Origin: Haliclystus octoradiatus | Taxonomy: Eukaryota; Cnidaria; Staurozoa; Stauromedusae; Haliclystidae | Assembly (NCBI GenBank): GCA_916610825.1 | Contig: OU744450.1 | Location: 23,993,338-24,057,337 of the forward strand | Length of the DNA: 64,000 bases | Direction of reading: 5' to 3' | Shown here: positions 32,655-44,900 of the stretch, in pieces | How the letters are laid out: every line of letters begins with the position of its first letter | How positions within the stretch are numbered: position 1 is the stretch's first letter | Position numbers and translations under genes: made by a program | The notes under the pieces: generated by a model | Database searches by the model: none | What the model was told of the DNA's origin: nothing | Seen by the model: the letters and a program-made list of their open reading frames with translations, nothing else

Positions 32655-35390
32655 TTACTTATCTTTAGAACAAGATATTTTGAGAGGCAGTAAATCCTTA
32701 TATTCATTAGGGTGATCTTTCATGTCCGTATTATAAGCATCAAGCATTAACGTACGGCATTTCACAGATAATTCAGTTACGTTATCTTTTGTCAGTCCAA
32801 TCGTACTAATTTCTGGTAAACAATATATGCGTACTGTACCTAAAGTAGAAAATAATGGTGTTAGAACATTGGCAGCTCAGATGAGCACACTGATAGCTTT
32901 GTGGCAAAGTGACTGCATTTTGTGAGGGAGACCAGGGGTAGATGATTCCTTGTCATTGCAAGTGAAAAAGTCCATAAAAATTTAACGCTCATGAACTGTT
33001 CATGAAATGTTTATAAGGTCTACGTAAACAGTTCATGAATGGTTTGTAAAGTTCATGAAACGTTCGTCACTGAACAGTCCAGGATATTAATGAACAATCC
33101 ATGAAGCTCATATAAAAGTTCATGAACAGTTCATGAATTCAATACATCTTTTTGTAGGCAATGTTATCCGTACACTACATGTCTGTGGATGTGTTAATAA
33201 ATTATGCAGTATAAAGAAGAATTTCCATAAACTCACCGCAACCAAATCTTTTATTTTTCCGATCTAAAATATTTCGATAATTTGAAAATACAACAGGCTG
33301 GATTGGAACCTGAAAAATAAAGAAAAAAGAACAATTGAATAAATCTTATTATTTATTAATTATAAGTCTTTTTCTTGTTACCTACTGGCTAATCAAACAC
33401 TGACAATTCTTACAGTCTTTGAAAGAGGTGAAATTAACACCAGTAAAATCATGGTGAAATGGACATCAGTAAAATCATGGTGAAATGGACATCAGTAAAA
33501 TTGACATCAATGAAATCAACATCAGTGTGATAATTCGGTGCAACATCAGTGTGATAATTCGGTGTGATAAAAATTAATGTCAATCTCAAACTTGTTGATA
33601 ATTGTTTAAATATAGTAAATAAACTATCTTTATTTTACCTGAGCATCAATTGCAAGATGAAATGCCCCTTTCTTGAATGGCTGGATAGAATCACATTGAA
33701 CTCTAGTGCCTTCTGGACAAATGAACACAGGTGTCTAAAGTAATACAAAACAGTTTATTTTAACAGTGTTTAAACAGTATCATTTCAGCAAATATAATAA
33801 ATGATAGGCTATTAACAAGACTCTAGTAAAAGTTGCTAGCAGTTCTAACAGATCATACCTACCGTTGTATAGATAGGCCTAGGACATTTCCATAGCTAGC
33901 CTGGTCAATGTACAAGTGGTATGATAGAGTTATTTTAAATGTTTCTTAGGAAATCCATCATCAGGCGGAGACAACCCGAGAAAAGATTTAGCCTATCGGA
34001 ATCTTGACAAATTTTCAACATTTTATTTTTTCAGAGTTTTTTGTTGAGGATTGGCCAACAAATCAGAAATGTATTCAATTCTTCAGACTTTTTTCTGGAC
34101 TTTTGGGACCTAGGATCCTAGGATCCCCAATTTTGTTGGACCCTGGGCGAAGATAGGATCTTGTTGGTGGGAAATCGTTGCGCCATCCCTGTTAATAATT
34201 CAATACCTGCAGTGCGTGCATTCTTTCTCCAGCGTCTTTCACTGATTTGATTGCAGCTGTTGCATTTCCTCGCTTCAGAAACGTAGAACCAGTAAGCCAA
34301 GCAGAAAGTCCAAATATTGGAACAAATTGTAAAGACCATTTCATCAGAATGGAAATTCTGCTAGGACAAACCTAGACAATATTTCATCATTTTATTTATA
34401 AACCATTATTATTTATGACCAGCGTGACCAGACAGGTGATTATAATAATATCATTAGGTATTAATGGGTCACCGGGGGAAACTAGCCCAAACAGTTAAAT
34501 GTTTGTGAAAAATAGACCAAATAACGTTCACGAATAAAATTTCAGTGAGTTTTTTTTTCGCATGGCACTATCGACATCAAAACCATGAAAATGCCATAAA
34601 AGGCAGTCTTGGGAGGTACAAAATTAACATGATATTGTCAATGTGTTACCCTAGGTAGGGCTTAACTTTTGTCATTGCATCTAGCCAGTTTGCAGAGCAG
34701 GGCGCTTTTCAAGGAGATCTCAGGGGTGCCAACATTAAATAGCAACATCGGACGCATTAACAGAAAATTTGCATTATTTGCAGGCAGAAAAACAGATATT
34801 TAACATAAATGGTAAAATGTTGTTTTATTCTAAGAATATAGGGTTATTCAAGGGTCTACTGGCTGCTGCAGAGACTTACATATCATCCCAGAGGCGGCCC
34901 TGCCGTATTGGGCATTTGGGCATCTAGAAAAAATGGTACTATTGTTTCTAAATTAACACGAACATGCTATAATATAATTTCATAAGTTCATATGTATGTA
35001 GGATTGTGGGCTAACTAGCTAGTTTCATACTTTCATTGTTAAAATTGCATCCAGTGCTGCTTGGTGATTGATTGCCAGCACATATGGTTTTTTCTGTTTC
35101 TGTAAATTTTCTAAGCCATGAATTTCAGTTGAAATCCCAAGGATTTCTGCCATTTTTAGATATTCAACAGATGTCTTTACATATTTCACATTACCAGGGT
35201 CTGTTGGTCTTCGTAATGATAATATTAACGTGAAGAAAGATGAAAAAGTTATGATAAATAGCATAAAATAATATTTCACATAATATACAAATGATGGACA
35301 ATTTCTCCAAATATATAATAAGCCAAGGAGAAATGATAAGAGTATCAAGACACCTGTTGTTGAAAAGGAAATATGTAGCAATTGTAGCAT
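32655..35390 (-). CDS. AGPAT1: 1-acyl-sn-glycerol-3-phosphate acyltransferase (AGPAT1/2 type)
   Basis: Five minus-strand exons: 35390-35031, 34371-34207, 33734-33639, 33309-33237 and 32839-32655. They join in phase to 292 residues (human AGPAT1 has 283). Two hydrophobic segments lie near the N-terminus. Acyltransferase motif I is NHQAALD (catalytic His109, Asp114), motif III is PEGTR at 182-186, followed by PFKKGAFHLA, and motif IV is VPIQPVVFSNY. These are the PlsC-family motifs. By family knowledge the enzyme acylates lysophosphatidic acid to phosphatidic acid at the ER membrane. ATG 35390 is the first Met codon of the open frame. The paralog (1 or 2) is not resolved. It is head-to-head with the FAD oxidase, 547 bases apart. 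Confidence 0.93.
32973..33142. mobile_element. GTTCATGAAC-family copy
   Basis: Several GTTCATGAAC and AACAGTTCATGAA units without tandem regularity, in the last intron of the AGPAT gene. Confidence 0.6.
33970..34145 (+). mobile_element. MITE family 2 copy
   Basis: AAAAGATTTAGCCTATCGG, TTTTTTGTTGAGGATTGGCC and the end AATTTTGTTGGACCCTGG match the family. It lies 62 bases from the AGPAT exon 2 donor side. Confidence 0.65.
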
Positions 35391-35937
35391 CTTCAATTCA
35401 CTTTTAAACAGTCTACCACGTGATTTTCAAGATTAGATTTCGCTAAATCTTTGATCTCCTTTTCTAAAACTTCGTTATTAATATGTAGTACTTGAACGTT
35501 TCCTTATAAATGCTACAATACAAGAAGGTCAGTGAAGTTTATGCTGCCAAATAAGTTAGGCTACTGTATCTTGCAATTTTCTCCAGATGGTCTGCGTAAT
35601 CAGATTTGAATATGTCAACAGAATGACGTCCTACAACAATAACATGGGGCTGCAAGGAAATCAGGGGGTCTTAGGTTGATATGATTGTGAAATCGCAATT
35701 TATTTCAAAAATTCTAAGCAGAATTAAAAAAGTTCATTTTCAAATGCTAGAGAAATTTGGGATAGAAGTAATAAACGAAGAATAAAAAACAGAAATACAT
35801 GATAAATAGCAATTTGCAGCGATATAAAATAGCATGATAAAAAATGTTGAAGAGTTGTCAGAATGTCAGGGGATCTCTAAGATATTATATCCCTTTTCTC
35901 ACAGCCTCGCTATCTCGTTCAAAAAACAATCAATATC
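35391..35937. promoter_or_regulatory. Shared head-to-head promoter region, AGPAT (-) and FAD oxidase (+)
   Basis: 547 bases separate the two start codons. There is no TATA box in a clear position and no transposon copy, unlike nearly every other non-coding stretch of this length in the window. Confidence 0.45.
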
Positions 35938-38900
35938 ATGGCGGCCGAAGTTGCAATTCTTAGCAATTTATCGAAATTGTTATCGTTTCATTGTAAGATA
36001 ATTTCAAAGCAAAACAAGGAATATACTACCAAAATTAATCAATATTGGAATGGCTCTCTTAGAATATATGAACCGCTTGCATTTGTTGAAGTCACAATGA
36101 CAAAAGATATCGTCATTGTTGCTAAATTTTGCATACAAACCAAGGTGAGTTTTTTCATTAGGCTGGCTGGCTAGGCTGCTAGGTTACGCAAGTCGCAAGC
36201 CAGTTTCTTATTTTTTTAGACTTGATTCGTAATAAATAATACTTCTTCGACACTGAGTGACAGTCGTCAGTGGTGTGAGTGAGTGAATGTTTGAGTGACA
36301 GAGTGAGTGAGTGTTTGAGTGACAGAGTGAGTGACTGACTGACTGAGTATGAGGCCAATAAAAATATAAAATTAGATTGATTTAGATTCCCGTCAATAAT
36401 TTATCACTTAGATGTCGAGACAGATTATTTTTCATTTTTATTATCATTTCCACAGTAGAAAATTAATTTATTAATTGTTTTAGGATATTTGAACTATAGC
36501 AAATTGCAGGTTATGGCAATGGCGCATCTAAGATTCAATGATATTTAGATTTTTTACGGTAAAACGTCAACAAAATATTTGCTGTTGCGCACCCGAGATC
36601 TCAGCGAAAACTGTCCTTTTCTGCAGACTTGGGGCTATACAGTATGTCAGGACGATGTCAGTAGTAGATGGTCTTGTTCTGATAACAATCGGTTTTGCCG
36701 ATCATCAACACCAATCGGCATCGACAAATAAACACTTTTTCAATTGGTTACCCGATTGTTTTCAGATAATGAAATTTAAATAATATTTCTTTACTCAAAA
36801 ATTTATTAATTTAATGTTTTGATATCTCAATTAAAAAGTTGATAACGCTCTGTACAGTCGCTCTGTTTTGTTTACATCATTTTGTAATTCAAAACCTATT
36901 CAAAACGTTTGAATGATTCGTCATGCCATTTGACACCTTCTATTGTTATAAAGTGAAAAAGATCAACGCATTGATGAATAAAACATGTGAGCATTGTTGA
37001 ATGAATAGTTTTATTAAGAAGAAAAAGCGGCCGTCGAGATGTAATTTGTGGGAAACAGTTTTGAAAATAATTAAAGGAGTTTAATGTTTAAAAAATGTTT
37101 CTACGGAGATTTTATTTTTTATTATTTTGGATGACGCACTCTTGAAGCTGGAAGGATACACAAACTTTTTTTACAGGAAAAAAGTCGCTTCATTGCCCGC
37201 TCCCTTGTGTGGACAGGAAATCTTCGGCTATCATCAAATTTAAAGCATCTTTCCATTTACTTTATTCAGCTAATTAAGGACTTGGCATTTGCATATATAG
37301 GCTACTGTAATTTTGTATTATAAACTCACAATATATCTATGACCATGTGTTTTCTCCTGCTCCTTTGTTTTGATTTGTTTGGATGGGAAACAAACGGCGA
37401 AAACCGATTAATCGACTGATTGTTATGACTAATCGGCGGCTAACTAATCGGCATCGAACATCGCTAAATTTCATTATCGCCTCACCCCTAGTGAGTAGTT
37501 TGTCCTGCTCTGTTCTATCTCCAGAACAGGCAGTCTAAATCCTTTCCATTTAAAAATCGTTGCTGATTGATGGTTCTGCACAACAGAACACAACAAATCA
37601 GTTACTTAATCATCATCATTAAATTAATTACCATTTCTTCAGATACAGGCCTAATGAATAATGAATTTTTTGATGCGGCATGCAATCAAAATTGGAGCTG
37701 GGCACTGCCGAGTAACTATAGATCTACTTTCATTGGCCTAAAGAGAATGTTGAACTGATTATACTTTTTTACTTTTGTCGCTTCTGTCCTGAGTGGAATT
37801 CGAGTTCAAGAGCTGTATGTACATAGACTCTCCTGTGGAGTAGCATGGGCTCTCTTATAAATAAGTACATATATTTTTGGTGTTTTTTTCATGCAATGCT
37901 TCAATGGAAAATCGTAGGAAATCAAAAGAATCAAAGATCATGAAGCTCGCAATATGCTAAATATTCTCAACATTTTAAGAAGGCTTTGACCTTGAATCAT
38001 GCAATCTAAATCAGAATTTTGAAAGGTTCTACAACAAAAGTTCCAAAAGTTAGGCCCAGTCCGACGGAGGGTTCAGCCTTCGGGAATCCTAGAGGCGTTT
38101 CAACATTTTCTTCTGAATTTTTTGTTGATGTTTGACCAATAAATCATCAAACATATCAATTTTCTTCTGAATTTTCTCTAACCTTCCGGAATCTAGGATT
38201 CCAGGATTTCTACTTTTGTCTGATCTTGGTTAAGCCTACACTTTGAGCTCCAATTGAATAAATATTTTCAAAATTAGAATATAAACTATATAGAGTATTA
38301 TAGGTCTAAGTCTGCAAAACTATTCATAATTATTCACTTTGAGTTCTTTAATTTAGATTGACTTTTGTGTCCGCTCTGGTGGAAATGGCAACTATTCTGC
38401 AATTGAGAATTCCATTGTAATTGATATGATACAACTGAATAAAGTTCAAGTAGATGTTAAAAATAAGGTGAGGGGTTATCTAGGCCAAATGGTACAATCA
38501 TATATACTGTACTGTAAATAGCCTAATGTGTTTTTGAAATTGTTTCTAAAATAGTCCTCTTGTTGCGTCAAGGGTTTTGCCCTCTTTTAGGGTGTATTAT
38601 TGTAGTGCCACCCTTGGCATTAATTTAACACCTGTAAGCAACCTTCTCTGTTAAACCTGCTACGAAATAAGAAAATCTCATTTGAACCAAATAGTTTGCA
38701 GCTAAAAAACAGCTTTGTATTGATCAGCTTATTTGCTTGTTTTCTATCAACTCATAAAAATACTAGATGCTGTAATAGGCTATTGTGTTTTTAGGTCTGC
38801 GTAGGTTACATTTTTAACCCTTTTCATCACTGATAGATGGATTGTAGTAGTTCACTGCATTTGAGTACTCACTGTTCAGCAGTAGACAATGCCAAATATC

Positions 38901-41900
38901 AATATCGCATTCATTGATTAGAATGTTGAATTGTTTTGAAATACAGATCCAATGAATTGTTGTTATACCATATTTATTGTATAAGAAATGCCAGCAATGC
39001 AAACTGTAAGACTCTTATAGGGTCGGCATAGAGGAGACAGAAAACACGCAAATAACTTCAAAATATAAACACGTCTTTATTTAACAACGATCAACAGGCA
39101 AGAGAGCGAAACAACATGCATGCAACATACATGTAACAGTTATTAATCACATGACAATGCGAGCACCAATCACAACATATTACTAATTATCATATGAAAT
39201 CACACGCATTCAAACAATAAAACAATACGATCACATGAACAACATGCACAATACCTAAAATACTACATGACATCACATATTCAACACATCGTAACAACAA
39301 CACTTCACACAGATATACGACTGAGACCAGGAAGACGTGTTACCATAAACAATATCATAACTAAATCCTACACAAACTCTTCATTTTACAATTTCCAGAG
39401 AAATCAAATAAAGTAGGTTACACAATTTATATTTCAATTTTGAACACTGAAATAGAAGCAATAATTAATGAAATTTTATATAATTTGTGCCGCATTGAAT
39501 AATGAAACAGAGTTCATAATTGCTTAGCACTCTTTATTATAATTACTGTAATAGTTGACCGTGCCTGCTGACATTACAGGAAGAGATTCTAATGGCTACT
39601 TTGCTACAACAGACACAACTGTACAGTGAGATAGCAAGAGGCGAAAGAGAACGTTTACGTGGTACAGTTTACACACATATAGATTTACATGAAATGATTA
39701 AAAACAATAGACACTTATACAATGACGTAAATACCACACGTAAATAAAATATAAAACCACTTCAAAATAATATTTGAATATTTATTACCCTTCAATTGAT
39801 TCCGACAACATTTCCAACAACTCACGACGACTCCATTATTATTTCAGACTGTCAATGTTCAAAGTGGCGCCCGGATAGGTGATATTGATGCTGCAACCAC
39901 TGCACATAATTTAGCTACTCCTCTTGGAACAGCCTCTTTCATTGGTGCTGGGGGTCATCTACTTGATCTTGGCATGGGTGTACTATCGCGCAGTTACGGT
40001 TTCGCTATAGATAATATACTGGAATATAGTAAGTTATCAAAAAATCACAGATCTATCTAGGTCTACAGTTACTATCACCCATTATAACATAGAACAAGTG
40101 AAGCTTTCTGTAAAACCTTAAAATGGAAACGCTGTCAATTTATATGCCATACAAACTGTCTTAAATTTGTGATTCGAAGTGAATTTGAATGTAGTGATTC
40201 GGTGACCAGGGTAAACAAGAACATTGCTTTGAATTGAGGTTCAACTATTCAAGCTTTTATCAAAATATTGAACAATATGCGTGATAATTTACGGCATTAT
40301 TGAACATAAAGCATGACCTCAGATGTACAGATGTATTTTGATTTAATGCCTCTCCCTTCTGCCATTAATCTTGCCTTATTGAGTCTATACAGGCCGAGGT
40401 TTATTCAATAAAAAAAATACTATTTCAGTTCATGGACGTTAAATGGCCCCAACTTCCATGAACCTTTACAGAAAGTTCATGAACAGTTCATGAAAATTTT
40501 GGGTCATTTAGTGTACATGAACTGTTCATGAACTCCTGAACTGTTTTTCGCAGGAGTATAGATATGTTGCCGATATATAGAGGTGACAGCTATAACATAT
40601 TTGGCTGTATATTGTTTGTATGTTTATGTTGTATAGATATGGTTCTTGCTGACGGTGAATCAGTGAAAGTAATATGTGAAACCCATCCTGATCTATTTTG
40701 GGCAATGAAGGGATACGGTGCTAATTTTGGGTAAGGGAATGAGAGTAGCCTGTGAGTAGGAGCCAACAAAAATGGGAATTCCGCAATACAGAATACTAAT
40801 TGCAGTCAAACTTGCTTAATAGACCCCCTATGATATGTTGGACATTAATGGAGGTAGAAATATATGAGAGTTTGTTTGTATGGAGAGTCGAAAATGGAAA
40901 TCAGTTTTATGTGGTTGATATTTAGCAATGCGGACATTTAAAAGGAGATATTAAAGAAGCTTGACTCAGCAGGGGTTAATTACATTTTTTGTGTGCCTGC
41001 GACCATTTAATTTGGCCTTGAAAGGGCCAGCAAATATTTTACTGGCGACTTTCTTGGTTAAGCAATTTAAATTTACCTAATTTATACGTAGAGTAATTAA
41101 TGCCATCCTTATGCGCCTCTTATTTGGTTTCATTAATAAACTTTATGAATTGTTTACAGATTAGGAATCTACTTTTAAATTTACGCTATTTCCATTGGTG
41201 TGTCCGTATATAAGGCGGGGATTCACTATGCCATTTTTGATGCAATTGACTTGAAACACATATCAATGGATTCGTTATTAACCAGAGGCGTACATGGCCG
41301 GCTTCATTTCTTAAATAAATACATCGAAGTTGATAAAAACCAATGAAAACTGTTTCAATTTTCAACAACAATGCTTTCTCAGACTGAAGCGCTAACTAAT
41401 CGCAGTTTCCCACTTGAATGACTTCCTATTGTCTCTGAGCAACAGTGCAGATCGATCTTTTGTTTTGTGTATGGTCATGCGTCAGAATGGAAATTATATA
41501 ATCAATGTTTTTGAAAATTATTTATAAGCTATTCGATAGGAACGATATCACATTTGTAAACAAACCCACGCTGGGGAAAATGTCTACTGATAGTGATAGC
41601 CGGCAATTTTGCTGCAATGAAAAGACATTAATATAGAAATCAATAGACATACAAACTTCCACTTCATCATCGACAACAAATTATTATTATTATTATATAT
41701 GAGCGATCGCATATAGATTTAACAAGGATTCAAATGCGATGAAACTCGATTGAACAGTTTGATGGGATCAGTGTATTTAACTAAAAAATGTAAACAATAA
41801 TAAATAGTTTTTGCTTTCGGGAAAGTGGATTGAATCAAATATTGAATAATCATATCGATGGAAACGTCATTAACCAGAGGGGTACATATGGCTGGCTTCA

Positions 41901-44900
41901 TTTTTCAAGTAAATACATCTAAGTTGAGAAAAAACAATAAAAACTGTTTCGTTTTTCAACAACAATACTTTCTCAGACTGAAGCGCTATAATTAAACAGT
42001 TTCGCACTTGAATGAATTTTTATTGTCTCTCAAATACAAAACATTACAATCCTTTCTTGCGACGTGACAGATAATTTGTGTAGTATTTTCATTGTAGTAA
42101 TTCTCAGAATGAAATTCAAACTAAACAAGTATATTTATATGAAAGTGAAAAAAAGATGTGTTATCATCTTATCTTTAGTTGGAAATGATATAATGATTGA
42201 TCATAGATTATTATTGGAAAATTACTTGGAATAGAAGGTTATGAAATTTGTGAACAAACCCGCATTATGGAAATTAAATTACGAAGATACAAAATAAAAA
42301 TATTTCCTGATTATTACAGCCAGTGTTAAATTTTACAGTGCTGCGATGAAGTATAAACCAAATATAAAAACAATTGCACTACCAATTTCCATTTCATCAG
42401 TGACAATAATAAATTAAAATATGTAAGAAAGTACATGACTGTAATTAATAAAATAATATGTAAAGAAATGATAAATAGTTTCCCATTCTATACTTTTTCA
42501 GAAGTCACTTGAATCATGCTTGAATAAAATGTTGAATAACCACGTTATGAGTAAAGAATAATCAATGAAATTTTTTCGGGATGTGCCAGTGTTGTTAGAG
42601 GAAACAGAATTAAGAAATGTTTCTTTGATTTTTTTTTGGAAGGGGGTGTATGGCTACTTAACTTCCACTTAAATAGTACCTAATTTTGTAAACAAATCCT
42701 GTGCGTTCCTCTTTTCACTTCTCAACCTATTGCTTCTTTGAACAGCAAAAAATAGAATAGAATATTTTCTCAATTTAATTTCGGCTTCGATCATCTTTTC
42801 CACATAGATTTCTTCATGCATTTATTTGAAACAGTTAAGTCAGATTCACAACTCAATATAAGCATGCATTTGCATGCAACTCGAAATCTAGTGCTTTGAA
42901 ATTTTTGAAAAATGTGTCTGCAGGAATTCTATTCTATTGCTTTTGCCTGGGATTGTAAGATCGATTTGCGTTTCTAACCTAGTTTCGTTCTGCATTGATA
43001 TGGGGATTTGGACTCATAACTCTAAGCCAATCTGATTGATCAAATTACTTTTGTCATAACACAATTGATATAGGAAACATATTTCTTAGTTGAAATGTAC
43101 TTTGCGAAAAAGAGGTGCAGTCAAACCTGTTATTGCAGTCACCTATATACAGTGGTCACCTGTCTATAATGGTGACTCTTGCAATGTCTAAAATAGTATT
43201 TTCTATTGAATCAAACCTATATTTAAAGGCAACCTGTTTATAGTGGTCAATTTATCTACCTCTTTCAACTGGCTGTTGTGTACAGGTTTCACTGTATTTT
43301 ACTAGAGGTTTTTATATTTGAAATCTATTCAGGGTCCGACAAAACCTGGCAACCCATCAACTAGGTTTCCGGAAGGCTAGACGAAATTCTGAAGAAAATC
43401 AAATTAGTTGAATTTTAATTTGTTATCTTTCAGAAATGAGTTTAAAAACGATTTTTCGAAGGTGTAATTTGTTTTCAATCATGCTTGAAGAGTTTATTGT
43501 GAACCTTTGTCTCCTTTAATTGTTGTTTTTGTCTATTATCTTGAATACTTTTCTCGTTTGAATGCCTCCAAAGTAAATATAATTAAAATACGGCCCTGGA
43601 CCGCCATTCAAATGTCTGATTCTTTTCAAAGTTTATTTAGTTGCAAAGCTGTGAAGAAACACCTTTGTCAACACCTCCCATGGATGATCATACAGTTCAC
43701 ATTTGGCTTACTTGATCTCAGAAAAACAACAAATGCAAAACGCTTTTTGCAGAAAAGGGTAATTAATTTACCCAGAAACTGTTTTTTATTATTTTCAATG
43801 TCAAAATTGTCAAGGATTTTAAAGAAAAATTTTGTATAAAACTTGTTGACATGAAGACATATTGCTAAAATATTTTCTCCTGAAATTCTCTGTGTTACCA
43901 TGGCAACACGATATTGGAAGTTGTTGATATTTCAATGGGTTTTCAGTATTTCCTGGAAAATTTTCCAAAGATTTTTGAATACAGGTTAAACCAGGTTTCC
44001 GAAAGGCAAAATAGTTTGTCGGACCCTGAATTTATTATTTATTTTGTTTTAGAATTGTTACAGATATCACAATGAGATTATATGAAATACCACCATTAAT
44101 TGCTGCTGGACATTGTTATTTTGCTTTCAAAGATGCAAGAATTGTTTTGAAACATATGCGTGATTTTCAAGATAGAATTAATGATCCAAAACTAGCTATA
44201 TATGGTATGCTTAATACTACCGAAGAAAGGTAAGCAAAAGCTATTCATACTAATTTAATATCTAATGTATTATTTTTTTATATAAATAGCATATCATGTG
44301 TTATTAATTTGATGGATTTTCTCAATAACCCAATTAATTGTGGATAAGTCTAGTCTATGCCATGAAAGAATAGGGTATATATGTTTTCCTTGGCTCTTTT
44401 GTGTTTTTCCTGGCCTTGTGTAGTACGATAACTAGAATTGTACAAATTTGTTGTTGGATAAATGAAATATATTTCGTGCAAATAGTTAATTTGTTTTAAA
44501 TGTTTAGAATTTTATCTATAAGCTATATATAAATGCAAAAGCAAGTTATTAATTAAGGGACCGCATATATCATGCAAAGCCTTATTTTCAAGTCGTGGTT
44601 TGGACAATCTTAAATTTTTTATTCGCTTTCTGCTTGATATAGCAAAAAATATATTTTTTCAACCGTATGACAATCACTTTTGATATCAAATCTTGCATGA
44701 CTTCGCATTTCAAGAGCACATTGTTTGTTAGTGTTAATTAATCCAACAAAGCTGGTCACTGCGTTATCTGAATTTGCAATTATCATAAGGATTTCACCGC
44801 AAAAGAGTTTATAAGGCTTCAAATCCAGCCTGCAGACAAATTCGAATTTTACTTTTCCGACTTGCACTGGAGCAAGTTATAGTCAAACCTGTTATAACGA

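Noticed and set aside
43507..43839. 110-codon ORF inside a FAD oxidase intron
   Set aside because: It lies within a transposon-like element, has no recognisable domain, and is overlapped by an equally long antisense ORF. Treated as chance.
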